DNA of 64,000 bases. Source: Coleofasciculus sp937127375. GTDB taxonomy: Bacteria; Cyanobacteriota; Cyanobacteriia; Cyanobacteriales; Coleofasciculaceae. The stretch lies in assembly GCA_040218875.1 (NCBI GenBank), contig JAVJQP010000116.1; one strand, given 5' to 3'. The position numbers and the translations under genes are program-made. This document shows positions 53,198 through 61,437 of the stretch, in pieces (positions within the stretch are counted from its first letter, which is position 1; every line of letters begins with the position of its first letter). The notes beneath the pieces were generated by a model that did not search any database, was not told the DNA's origin, and saw nothing but the letters and a program-made list of their open reading frames with translations.

Positions 53198-54712
53198 ATG
53201 AGTTTTAATGAAGAGTTTGAGCTGCTGCTACGCGCCCGCTACCCCCTAATTTATATCCCCACCCTGGAAGAAGAACGAGCCGAAGTCGCGATCGCACAGG
53301 CGGCTCAACGTTTGGGTGAACGGGCGGTTTATCTGTGGGATTTTGTCGATGGCTATCAAGGGAACCCCAACGATCAAGGGTTTGGACGCCGTAATCCCTT
53401 ACAGGCTTTAGAGTTTGTCGAGAAAATCCCCGCCAACGCCCCTTCTATCTTTATCCTCAGAGACTTTCACCGCTTTCTGGACGATATCTCGATTTCCCGC
53501 AAACTGAAAAACCTGGCGCGACTGCTCAAATCCCAGCCGAAAAACATCGTCATTGTTACCCCCCAAGTCGCCATCCCCTCAGACTTAACCGAAGTGCTGA
53601 CGGTACAAGAGTTTCCCTTACCCGATGCTGGGGAAATCAAAGCCGAAATTAGTCGCTTAGTCGCCGCCACCAGCCAATCCCTCAGCGACAAAGTTTTAGA
53701 TGAACTCGTGCGCTCTTGTCAAGGGTTATCCTTAGAACGGATTCGTCGAGTCTTAGCCAGAGCGATCGCGGCGCAGGGGCAAATCCAACCCGATGACGTG
53801 GAAATGGTGCTAGAGGAGAAACGCCAATCGATTCGTCAAACCCAAATCTTAGACTATTATCCCACCAGCGAACGAATTTCCGATATTGGCGGCTTAGACA
53901 ACCTCAAAGACTGGCTGCTGCGCCGAGGCGGTGCGTTTACCGAACGCGCCCGACAATATGGATTACCCCATCCCCGTGGCTTGCTGTTAGTGGGAATTCA
54001 AGGCACCGGAAAATCACTAACGGCTAAGGCGATCGCCCACCATTGGCATCTTCCCCTATTACGCTTAGATGTCGGGCGTTTATTTGGCGGCTTAGTCGGC
54101 GAATCCGAATCCCGTACCCGTCAGATGATTCAACTTGCTGAGGCTTTAGCCCCCTGTATTCTCTGGATTGACGAAATAGACAAAGCCTTTGCGGGAGTAG
54201 AATCCAAAGGCGATTCCGGTACCGCCAGTCGGGTTTTTGGTACGTTCATCAACTGGTTAGCCGAGAAAAAATCCCCCGTATTTGTCGTCGCCACCGCTAA
54301 TAATATCCAAACCCTCCCACCGGAAATGCTGCGGAAAGGGCGATTTGATGAAATCTTCTTTGTCGGCTTACCCTCTCAACAGGAACGCCAAGCGATTTTT
54401 GAACTGCATTTAGGGCGACTGCGCCCTCATAACCTCAAGAACTACGATCTAGAACGACTCGCTTACGAAACCCCGGACTTTTCCGGCGCAGAAATTGAAC
54501 AAACCCTGATTGAAGCCATGCACATTGGCTTTAGCCAGAATCGAGATTTCACCACCGATGATATATTAGAAGCCGCCAGTCAAATCGTTCCCCTTGCCCG
54601 TACCGCCCAAGAACAAATTCAATTTCTCAAAGACTGGGCGGCGGCGGGAAAAGCACGCATGGCGTCTAGAGATAATCGTTTAAGTAGTCGAATTCAGCGT
54701 CAACTACAGTAG
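53198..54712 (+). CDS. ycf46: Ycf46-like AAA+ ATPase
   Basis: 504 residues. The N-terminal half (FELLLRARYPLIYIPTLEEERAE, then YLWDFVDGYQGNPND) is typical of Ycf46 proteins of cyanobacteria and red plastids. The AAA domain has Walker A LLLVGIQGTGKSLTAKAIA, Walker B CILWIDEIDKAF and the second region of homology ATANNIQTLPPEMLRKGRFDE. A role in photosynthesis or CO2 response has been proposed for the family, and the mechanism is unknown. It is not part of the CIS set. Confidence 0.9.
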   Translation: MSFNEEFELLLRARYPLIYIPTLEEERAEVAIAQAAQRLGERAVYLWDFVDGYQGNPNDQGFGRRNPLQALEFVEKIPANAPSIFILRDFHRFLDDISISRKLKNLARLLKSQPKNIVIVTPQVAIPSDLTEVLTVQEFPLPDAGEIKAEISRLVAATSQSLSDKVLDELVRSCQGLSLERIRRVLARAIAAQGQIQPDDVEMVLEEKRQSIRQTQILDYYPTSERISDIGGLDNLKDWLLRRGGAFTERARQYGLPHPRGLLLVGIQGTGKSLTAKAIAHHWHLPLLRLDVGRLFGGLVGESESRTRQMIQLAEALAPCILWIDEIDKAFAGVESKGDSGTASRVFGTFINWLAEKKSPVFVVATANNIQTLPPEMLRKGRFDEIFFVGLPSQQERQAIFELHLGRLRPHNLKNYDLERLAYETPDFSGAEIEQTLIEAMHIGFSQNRDFTTDDILEAASQIVPLARTAQEQIQFLKDWAAAGKARMASRDNRLSSRIQRQLQ

Positions 54713-54799
54713 AAGTTTTTCGTTTTGAATTTTGACCCTTTACGATTTTCGATGGCATAGTTTTGATCCTTTGCTTCGCTCAAATAACCTGGCGCGTCT

Positions 54800-54862
54800 G
54801 TAGGGGCGGGTTTAGGAACTTTCTTTTTTGTCTTGATAGTAACGTTTGTACAAAACCCGCCC
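54800..54862. repeat. GGGGCGGGTTT...AAACCCGCCC stem element
   Basis: 63 bases with the same arms and a different centre (AACTTTCTTTTTTGTC...). Confidence 0.9.
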
Positions 54863-54925
54863 TGACTAACCTTTAAATGTGATAACTATTTGACAAATAA
54901 TGACAAATAACCAATAAAAAATTCT

Positions 54926-55396
54926 ATGATATCAGGTATTACCAAATTTTTGATCGGTTTTACTCTAGGCATCACCATCCTATTAGCCGGGGGTGGTGCC
55001 GTCGCCTATTACTTTTTCACAAAATTATCAGTCAATCCAGCTAAACCCATTTTTGCCGAAGAACAAAAAGCCAAATCACCCGTTAAATCCCCTGATTCGG
55101 CGAAGAAACCCGCTCAATCTGCCCAGAAGCCAAAACCCAGTCCTAGTCCCACTCCCAGTGAATCCCCAGAAGAGGAATTACCCCCTGGCGCGTATGAGGC
55201 GCGGGTAACCTGGCCCGAAGGATTAAGCCTGCGCGATTCTCCCAGTCTCAATGCCAATCGCATTGGTGGCGTAGCCTACAATAAGGAAATTATCATCCTC
55301 AAGGAAAGCGATGATCAAAAATGGCAGAGGGTACGCTTATCGGGTAGTGAACAAGAAGGTTGGGTCAAGGCGGGAAATGTTGAGCGAGTGGAATAA
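54926..55396 (+). CDS. membrane-anchored SH3-domain protein
   Basis: 156 residues. An N-terminal helix (FLIGFTLGITILLAGGGAVAYYFF) is followed by a Pro/Lys/Ser-rich linker (about 45-90) and a bacterial SH3 domain (VTWPEGLSLRDSPSLNANRIGG... DQKWQRVRLSGSEQEGWVKAGNV). It is probably periplasmic and cell-wall associated. It is flanked by stem elements on both sides. Confidence 0.85.
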   Translation: MISGITKFLIGFTLGITILLAGGGAVAYYFFTKLSVNPAKPIFAEEQKAKSPVKSPDSAKKPAQSAQKPKPSPSPTPSESPEEELPPGAYEARVTWPEGLSLRDSPSLNANRIGGVAYNKEIIILKESDDQKWQRVRLSGSEQEGWVKAGNVERVE

Positions 55397-55433
55397 GTTT
55401 TGACCCTGTGCTTCCCTCAACGGAACCTGGTTT

Positions 55434-55492
55434 GTAGGGGCGGGTTTTACTACTATTGTTTCCTTAGCACCCATAAGTAACTAAACCCGCCC
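55434..55492. repeat. GGGGCGGGTTT...AAACCCGCCC stem element
   Basis: 59 bases, followed by four GACAAAT-type short repeats (55499-55524) that run into the end of the next gene. Confidence 0.9.
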
Positions 55493-55524
55493 CGATCAAA
55501 TGACAAATGACAAATGACAAATGA

Positions 55525-56235
55525 CTAGAAACACGCCTTCAGATTAATATCGCCCAGTTGCGGAAATCCATTAGATAGCCAGCCAGAAGTTGGGGCGGTA
55601 ATCCTTACCCATTCACGTCCAGCGTCATCTAGTCTAAATTGGGGTGGATTAGAAAGAGTGACGCGATCGCCAAAGAAGACGCCACCCACTCTCGCTGAAT
55701 TGGTGTTGGGGCTTTCCCGAATTGTTAACCCTTCCTCTTCTTCATAAATTACTCGGCGACAACGATTGGGTGGTGGAGGCGGAGGTGTAGTCTCGGTACT
55801 GTCGCCGCAAGGCTTAAGATCTTTCGCCTGGACAAATCCACTAATGGGAGAACCAATCGCGATCCAACCATTCCTACCACTAGCTTCAGCCAAGGTGACT
55901 TGTTCATCGGCTTGTAAGGCGCGAATCGGATTAGCGGTTGAACGTTCCGCGTAGATAAAAATTGACCGCGCCGCCGCCCGACATTGCCCGATCAACCCTT
56001 GAGTAAGCAGAAAAGAATTTGTCTGGGAAGGTAGGGTTGACGTGAATGTTCTAGGTTGATAGTTTAAAAGGTTTCTATAAGTATTACGTTCTACATTCTC
56101 CGTGGCATGAACCCAAGTGGTCACCAACGGAGTTGGTTCTCTGCCAACGGCTACACTAGCCGTTGCTACTAAACCTTCTGCTACAGTAAATCCTAACACC
56201 AAAAGTGCGGCTGATACCAAGTTGCGTTCTATCAT
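55525..56235 (-). CDS. exported SH3-domain protein
   Basis: 236 residues. The N-terminus is hydrophobic with an Ala-rich signal-like segment (LVSAALLVLGFTVAEGLVATASVA). Two SH3-like parts follow, one degenerate at about 85-145 (CRAAARSIFIYAERSTANPIRALQADEQVTL, GRNGWIAIGSPISGFVQ) and one clear at about 160-225 (EEGLTIRESPNTNSARVGGVFFGDRVTL). It is likely periplasmic. It converges on the other SH3 gene. Confidence 0.82.
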   Translation of the reverse strand: MIERNLVSAALLVLGFTVAEGLVATASVAVGREPTPLVTTWVHATENVERNTYRNLLNYQPRTFTSTLPSQTNSFLLTQGLIGQCRAAARSIFIYAERSTANPIRALQADEQVTLAEASGRNGWIAIGSPISGFVQAKDLKPCGDSTETTPPPPPPNRCRRVIYEEEEGLTIRESPNTNSARVGGVFFGDRVTLSNPPQFRLDDAGREWVRITAPTSGWLSNGFPQLGDINLKACF

Positions 56236-56861
56236 GTCATTCTGAGCGAAGCGAAGAATCTGGACAGATGCTTCGCGCCATTCCGTTTCACTGCATTCTG
56301 CTCAGCATGACAGATTTTACCTGAGACTGCAACTTAGTATGACTTGCTCCACGGGCTAATTTGGGTCACTCCTCATCTGATTAAGTATCTTCAATACACA
56401 TCATTACAGGCAAATTCAATGTCTGGCAATTGCTGGATTGCCTGGGCGAGAATATACAGCAGTTTGCTCTGCTATGCGGTACATTGTCGATCCCCCTAAA
56501 TCCCCCTTAAAAAGGGGGACTTTGATCTACTGGACTTTATTACAGCGCAAAGCGCTGTATCGCCAATGATTAACCGGATTTGATCAGCTATCATGCATTT
56601 AAATTGGGAATGGGTAGCGAGCAAGATGCAAAGCCTGCGGCATGGCTTCGCTAAACGCTCTACGGCAAGGATTTCTCCATTATTGACATTATGGTTTAAA
56701 TGCCGAACAGCTTAGAAGCCACATCGAGATTATATTAAGAAACGTAGCTAAATTTAAATCTTGATTGCAATAATTGAGTAGAGACTTCAGTTCAAGAAAA
56801 GAGAGTGGTACGGTGAGTAAACCTATCTGAATCGTTGTAAAATTATTTAACGAAAATACGC
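56236..56861. other. repeat-rich intergenic region
   Basis: Near 56236-56310 there is an inverted pair, GTCATTCTGAGCGAAG... and ...GCTCAGCATGAC. Near 56490-56525 there is CCCCCTAAATCCCCCTTAAAAAGGGGG, a widely seen cyanobacterial repeat. Near 56640-56690 there is a fragment with CTTCGCTAAACGCTCTACGG. No gene is seen. Confidence 0.6.
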
Positions 56862-57038
56862 ATGTACCACAAAAACACGAATAAAGATATCTTGACTGCC
56901 TTAGTTACTGCCGGGTTGGGTGCTGGAATCGTCACCTCGTTTGCCGTGAGTCAGGGTCAACACCCTCTATTTGCCTTGACAATTACAGGCATAGCCGCGC
57001 TGTCTGCTGTTCTCATCGAGCGATCGGGATTAATATAG
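56862..57038 (+). CDS. 58-residue two-helix membrane protein
   Basis: It begins MYHKNTNKDILTALVTAG, with helix 1 LTALVTAGLGAGIVTSFAV and helix 2 LFALTITGIAALSAVLIE. It looks like a real small membrane protein with a balanced loop (SQGQHP), but it has no clear ribosome-binding site and no recognised family. Confidence 0.5.
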   Translation: MYHKNTNKDILTALVTAGLGAGIVTSFAVSQGQHPLFALTITGIAALSAVLIERSGLI

Positions 57039-57072
57039 GGTCTGCTGAATAAGTCTTGTGGTGGAGTTGTAG

Positions 57073-57166
57073 AGACGTAGCATGCTACGTCTGGGAGCAG
57101 GAGTTGTAGAGACGTAGCATGCTACGTCTGGGAGCAGGAGTTGTAGAGACGTAGCATGCTACGTCT
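57073..57166. repeat. three 37-bp tandem units, each with the AGACGT palindrome
   Basis: AGACGTAGCATGCTACGTCT is at 57073-57092, 57110-57129 and 57147-57166, separated by the same GGGAGCAGGAGTTGTAG. It is the only tandem array of this palindrome in the window and lies next to the IS607 element. Confidence 0.95.
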
Positions 57167-57256
57167 GGAAGCTGGGGAAGAGGTTGACTTAATCTTTAAT
57201 TAACCGGACATATCCGGGTATAGTGGTACAATGCAGAAAGAATTGAGGATACCACT

Positions 57257-57856
57257 ATTGTCAAATACGTCACCCCAAGGGAAGCAGCCGAAATCCTTGG
57301 GGTCAATGAGCGGACACTCAGGCGCTGGCATGAACAAGGGAAAATCGAAGCAATCTGGACCCAAGGCAAGCAGCGCCGATACAACGTCGAAAGCTATACA
57401 GCTAGAGCTAAATCTGGCTTGGACACCCGAATCAACATCCTCTACGCCAGAGTCAGTTCTCGCGATCAATTGCCCGATCTCGACCGACAAGTCGAATATC
57501 TCGTCTCCAGATACCCAGACGGAGAAGTTGTCTCAGAAATTGGAGGAGGGCTTAACTTCAAACGCAAAAAGATGCTTGCCGTATTGGGACAAGTCATGTC
57601 AGGAGATGTCAAACGCCTTGTGGTTGCTCACAAAGACCGATTGGCGAGATTCGGATTTGACTTGTTTAGATGGCTCTGTGAACAAAACGGGTGTGAACTC
57701 GTGGTTCTCAATGAGTCAAGTCTCTCTCCTTCCGAGGAGATGGTTGAAGACATCCTCGCCATTCTTCACTGCTTCAGTTCAAGGCTTTACGGACTCCGCA
57801 AATACAAGACTCAGATCTCGGAAGATCCGGATTTATCCAAGCGTCAAACTCAATAA
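57257..57856 (+). CDS. tnpA: IS607 serine recombinase TnpA, non-standard start
   Basis: About 199 residues. A MerR-type helix-turn-helix at the N-terminus (YVTPREAAEILGVNERTLRRWHEQGKI) is followed by a serine recombinase domain with catalytic Ser in ILYARVSSRDQ, then KRLVVAHKDRLARFGFD. No ATG, GTG or TTG lies at the expected position. The frame reads ATT-GTC-AAA at 57257, so an ATT start is possible or the start is mutated. The next in-frame start at 57419 would lose the HTH. It overlaps tnpB by 146 bases. Confidence 0.82.
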   Translation: MVKYVTPREAAEILGVNERTLRRWHEQGKIEAIWTQGKQRRYNVESYTARAKSGLDTRINILYARVSSRDQLPDLDRQVEYLVSRYPDGEVVSEIGGGLNFKRKKMLAVLGQVMSGDVKRLVVAHKDRLARFGFDLFRWLCEQNGCELVVLNESSLSPSEEMVEDILAILHCFSSRLYGLRKYKTQISEDPDLSKRQTQ

Positions 57857-58937
57857 AGTTTGGCGTAAATGGCTAGCGGCTTGTCGATACTGCTTCAACC
57901 AAGCTATTGCTTACCAACGACAGAATAAAAGAGTTGGGAAATTAAAGCTGAGAAATATTGTCATGCAATCCGATTTGCCGGAATGGGTCAAACAGACCCC
58001 TTGCCATATCCGACAAAATGCCATCTTCGATGCTCATAGAGCCGACAATGCAAGTGTTAATGCTAAATTTAGAAGCTGTCGGGACTTCCAGCAAACAATT
58101 AAGTTTAACGATAGCAACTTTAGTTCAGGGTGTTGGTATCCGAGGCTGACAAAAGGGTTAGAGTTTATCGCCTCTGAATCATTACCTCAAGCTTGCTCAA
58201 ATGCCACGCAACTTACATTTTCTAAGGGGAGATGGTTTGCCATTATCCCAGAAGAAGTGAAAGTTAATAGACAAGATAAAGATGGCGTTATTGCATTAGA
58301 CCCAGGGGTCAGAACGTTTCTGACAGGATTTGATGGGTCGAGGTTTGTTGAGCTGGGTCGGGGTGACATCGGGCGTATTACTAGATTGTGCCAACACCTC
58401 GACAATCTTTACAGTCGGATGAGTAAAGCGGGAAGAAAGCAAAGGCGAAGAATGCGCCAAGCCGCTAATCGAATGAGGGCTAAAATTCGCCACCTCATCG
58501 ATGAGGCACACAAGCAGATTGTCGGCTATTTAACTAATAATTACCGAGTCATATTTCTGCCGACTTTTGAGACTTCCCAAATGGTTGCCAAAGCAAGCAG
58601 AAAGATTCGGTCAAAAACAGTTAGGTCGATGTTGACTTGGGCGCATTACCGTTTTGAGCTATTCCTCAACCAAAAAGCTGAGATGACCAACACGATTGTC
58701 ATTACAGGTTCAGAAGCCTACACTTCCAAAACTTGTACTAAGTGTGGTCATATTCATCAAACGTTGGGAGGCTCTAAGGTTTTCAAATGCCCATCTTGCG
58801 GTCATGTTTTGCCGCGAGACATGAATGGCGCTTTGGGCTTTATGCTCAAAGCTTTGCGGGATACCGCCTTCACCATCAATTCAGATGGTGTTGCTATCGC
58901 TGCATTGTCCGGGAATTTCCCGTATTGTGTCGCGTAA
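57711..58937 (+). CDS. tnpB: TnpB RNA-guided nuclease of an IS607 element
   Basis: 408 residues from ATG 57711. The frame is open further upstream, but that part is tnpA read out of frame. RuvC residues are intact: D in IALDPGVRTFLTG, E in IFLPTFETSQM and D in LPRDMNGALG. The zinc ribbon is CTKCGH...CPSCG. A helical arginine-rich segment (AGRKQRRRMRQAANRMRAKI) fits guide-RNA binding. The N-terminal TnpB motif near FTDSANTRLRSRKIRIYP lacks a strong start nearby. It is predicted to be an active homing nuclease. Confidence 0.88.
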   Translation: MSQVSLLPRRWLKTSSPFFTASVQGFTDSANTRLRSRKIRIYPSVKLNKVWRKWLAACRYCFNQAIAYQRQNKRVGKLKLRNIVMQSDLPEWVKQTPCHIRQNAIFDAHRADNASVNAKFRSCRDFQQTIKFNDSNFSSGCWYPRLTKGLEFIASESLPQACSNATQLTFSKGRWFAIIPEEVKVNRQDKDGVIALDPGVRTFLTGFDGSRFVELGRGDIGRITRLCQHLDNLYSRMSKAGRKQRRRMRQAANRMRAKIRHLIDEAHKQIVGYLTNNYRVIFLPTFETSQMVAKASRKIRSKTVRSMLTWAHYRFELFLNQKAEMTNTIVITGSEAYTSKTCTKCGHIHQTLGGSKVFKCPSCGHVLPRDMNGALGFMLKALRDTAFTINSDGVAIAALSGNFPYCVA

Positions 58938-59065
58938 ATGTATCAGAGTTCCTAATCAACGAATGACAAATGACGCTCCCTACCGTTAACTTGAATTTTT
59001 CCCACCGACTTACTATCTTTCCACATAGGTTGATAAACTAGCAATAAAAGTTATCTGAGAGACCT

Positions 59066-60031
59066 ATGGAAACCCTTGCCTATAGCCATCTTATCTGGGC
59101 GTCGGAAAACCCAGCCGAGGTGGGTTTAGAAAGTGTCAATCGGCATGAGTGGCGATTGACCCAGCCTTCTCCCGTACCATTCCACTGGCTATTATTCGCC
59201 ATCATTCTCAGCAGCTTAGGACTTACAGACAAAGCTGTTGCCCAAACACTACAGCCAGGAAGTCGTGGCTCTCAAGTCATTGAGATTCAACAGCGTTTGC
59301 GGGAATTAGGCTATTTTGATCAGCAACCCACTGGGTATTTTGGTCCGATTACCACAGATGCTGTCCAGCAATTCCAGCGCAGTCAGGGACTGATTCCAGA
59401 TGGAATTGTCGGTCAACGTACCCAATCTGTGTTGTTCGATAACTTTACCCGTATTTCTCCCTTCGATTCGACCTTTGCCTCCAGCACTTTACCTCCCCCC
59501 AGTACCACGATTGGCACCTTGCCCACTCCTCCTAGTATCGGGAACGTCTTACCGCCTCCCAGAGGACAAGTTACACCACCGCCTCCAATTGAGACGCAAC
59601 CGTCTAGGTTGAGAGAATTGCGTCCCGGCGATCGCGGTCAAGATGTCTTTGAACTTCAGCTAAAGTTAAGACAGGCAGGTTTTGATCCCGGTCCTGTTGA
59701 TGGCATTTATGGGTTCCAAACTCAGAACGCCGTTGAGCAGTTTCAGGAGGCGAATAACCTATTTCCCGATGGCGTGGCGAGTCAAGACACACTTCAGGCG
59801 TTGGGGTTAATCCCGACGCTTGAACAAAATCGTTATGTGGTCGTTATCCCCATTTATAACGGTGATACACTCACCCGCGTGCAACGATATGTGTCGGGGG
59901 CGTTTACCGCTGACTCCGGGCGTGGCAAATTTGTTAATGCTGGCTCATTTGTGGATCGTGACGGTGCTGAAGAGATTTCTCATCGACTGCGATCGCAGGG
60001 TCTGGATGCACGGGTGGCGTATTTCCGCTAA
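59066..60031 (+). CDS. exported protein with two peptidoglycan-binding domains and SPOR-like end
   Basis: 321 residues. A hydrophobic segment at about 38-60 (PFHWLLFAIILSSLGL) ends in KAVAQT, a signal-type cut. PG_binding_1 repeats follow at about 65-120 (PGSRGSQVIEIQQRLRELGYFD, TDAVQQFQRSQGLIPDGIVG) and 185-245 (PGDRGQDVFELQLKLRQAGF, NAVEQFQEANNLFPDGV). A Pro-rich linker lies between. The C-terminus (YVVVIPIYNGDTLTRVQRYV...AEEISHRLRSQGLDARVAYF) is SPOR-like. It probably binds cell wall glycan. Confidence 0.88.
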   Translation: METLAYSHLIWASENPAEVGLESVNRHEWRLTQPSPVPFHWLLFAIILSSLGLTDKAVAQTLQPGSRGSQVIEIQQRLRELGYFDQQPTGYFGPITTDAVQQFQRSQGLIPDGIVGQRTQSVLFDNFTRISPFDSTFASSTLPPPSTTIGTLPTPPSIGNVLPPPRGQVTPPPPIETQPSRLRELRPGDRGQDVFELQLKLRQAGFDPGPVDGIYGFQTQNAVEQFQEANNLFPDGVASQDTLQALGLIPTLEQNRYVVVIPIYNGDTLTRVQRYVSGAFTADSGRGKFVNAGSFVDRDGAEEISHRLRSQGLDARVAYFR

Positions 60032-60254
60032 GATTTACACCAGATATATCGTTGAGGCATCCATTAACCTTTCATTCTGGGCAAATGGAAAGACCTGTAG
60101 AGCATTGTCTACATGTTATCAGCCAACACCAGCTAACCCTCTGAACATCAGTCGGCTGACAGATTTAACGTTTTGCCAAGACTCTTTAAATTGAATCAAC
60201 AGCCATTTAATTGGAGTATAAGGTAAAATTAGTATCAGTGGGGTTGTCTCTACT

Positions 60255-61118
60255 ATGAACTCATCATCAGTTCCACGCTCAATGAAAGACCAACAGGATA
60301 ACCAGTTTACACCGGAACCCGAGGTTATGCCGATACCTCTAGCTAATGAAGATAACGGTCTTTCGGTTCGCAAAAAAGTTAAAATCCTTAACTTGTATAT
60401 TGACAATTTTTCTAAAGATGAGTTTTTAAAGAAATTAAAGCAAGGTATTGTATTTACCCCGAATGTCGATCATCTCATGCAATTACAAAGCAATCGGCAG
60501 CTTTTGCAGGCTTATAAAGCGGCTGATTATGTAATATGTGATAGTCAGATTTTAGTTTACGCCTCTAAGTTTTTGCGAACTCCCTTCAAAGAAAAACTAG
60601 CGGGATCAGACATCTTTCCCGCTTTTTGCCATTATCACAAAGACAATCCCGATATTCGCATATTTTTATTAGGAGCCGCTCCCGGTGTAGCCAAGAAAGC
60701 ACAAGAGAGAATAAATGCTAAAATCGGTCGGAAAATCGTTGTAGGCGAATATTCACCCCCATGGGGATTTGAAAACGATGCCCAAGAATGCCACAAAATT
60801 TTGCAACTGATTAATGATTCAGGCGCTACAGTTTTGGGGGTAGGAGTTGGAGCACCGAAGCAAGAATTATTTATCAGTAAATATAAGCAGAAATTTAATC
60901 CCAATATTAAAATAATTATGGGAATCGGTGCAACGATCGATTTTGAAGCGGGGAACGTCAAAAGAGCGCCGAAGTTTCTCCGTGACATTGGCTTAGAATG
61001 GTTGTATCGTTTTTCGGTTGAACCGAGACGATTGTGGAAACGATATTTTGTTGATGATGTCGGTTTCTTATGGCTGATATTGAAACAGAAGTTCAAAGTT
61101 TACAAAGCTCCTTTTTAG
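60255..61118 (+). CDS. WecG/TagA/CpsF family glycosyltransferase
   Basis: 287 residues. After a ~35-residue variable start, the family blocks are seen: VKILNLYIDNFSKDEFLKKL, FTPNVDHLMQLQSNRQLLQAY, ADYVICDSQILVYASKFL, GSDIFPAFC, FLLGAAPGVAKKAQERI and VLGVGVGAPKQELFI. It transfers a sugar, such as N-acetylmannosamine-type, onto a lipid carrier intermediate during polysaccharide assembly. With the Wzc-like gene downstream it suggests an exopolysaccharide locus continuing beyond the window. Confidence 0.92.
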   Translation: MNSSSVPRSMKDQQDNQFTPEPEVMPIPLANEDNGLSVRKKVKILNLYIDNFSKDEFLKKLKQGIVFTPNVDHLMQLQSNRQLLQAYKAADYVICDSQILVYASKFLRTPFKEKLAGSDIFPAFCHYHKDNPDIRIFLLGAAPGVAKKAQERINAKIGRKIVVGEYSPPWGFENDAQECHKILQLINDSGATVLGVGVGAPKQELFISKYKQKFNPNIKIIMGIGATIDFEAGNVKRAPKFLRDIGLEWLYRFSVEPRRLWKRYFVDDVGFLWLILKQKFKVYKAPF

Positions 61119-61140
61119 AAGATAGATTCATCCATTATAA

Positions 61141-61170
61141 AGTAGAGACGTTGCATGCAACGTCTCTACT
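61141..61170. repeat. 30-bp perfect palindrome of the AGACGT family
   Basis: AGTAGAGACGTTGCA followed by its exact reverse complement TGCAACGTCTCTACT. Compared with the other copies the core differs (TTGCATGCAA for TAGCATGCTA), yet pairing is kept. Confidence 0.95.
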
Positions 61171-61437
61171 ACTGTAAAGAGGCAAAGGTTTATTATTCCT
61201 GTTCTCCGTTCGTCGTTTCCCGTTCCCTCTTAAAGTAAACTTTATCAAACCTTTATTGATGATCATCTAGGGTTTCATTTAAAATGGATTGAGAAGACTA
61301 GCCCATTTGGGAGAAGTCTTGTGTGAGACACCTAAGGGTAGAGACAGTTGGCTAAATGGTCTGGCATAATAGACATGCCAGGAACTGTTGCAAAAGAAGG
61401 GTTTGGGTGCGGTACAGTCAACGTGACAGAGGTCAAC

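Larger units (their letters stand above)
57200..58950 (+). mobile_element. IS607-family element carrying tnpA and tnpB
   Basis: It carries a MerR-like/serine-recombinase tnpA and an overlapping tnpB, the standard IS607 layout. Ends are approximate, because IS607 elements lack terminal inverted repeats and target duplications. A short palindrome CCGGACATATCCGG near 57204-57217 lies just before tnpA. The guide (omega) RNA would be expected over the tnpB 3' end. Confidence 0.8.

Noticed and set aside
53198..54712. Ycf46-like ATPase as a second CIS ATPase
   Set aside because: The N-terminal domain is that of Ycf46 and the gene lies in the housekeeping region beyond the CIS terminator.
57231..57710. 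N-terminal 160 residues of a 568-residue TnpB ORF
   Set aside because: This part is tnpA read in another frame; TnpB length and motifs fit a start at 57711.
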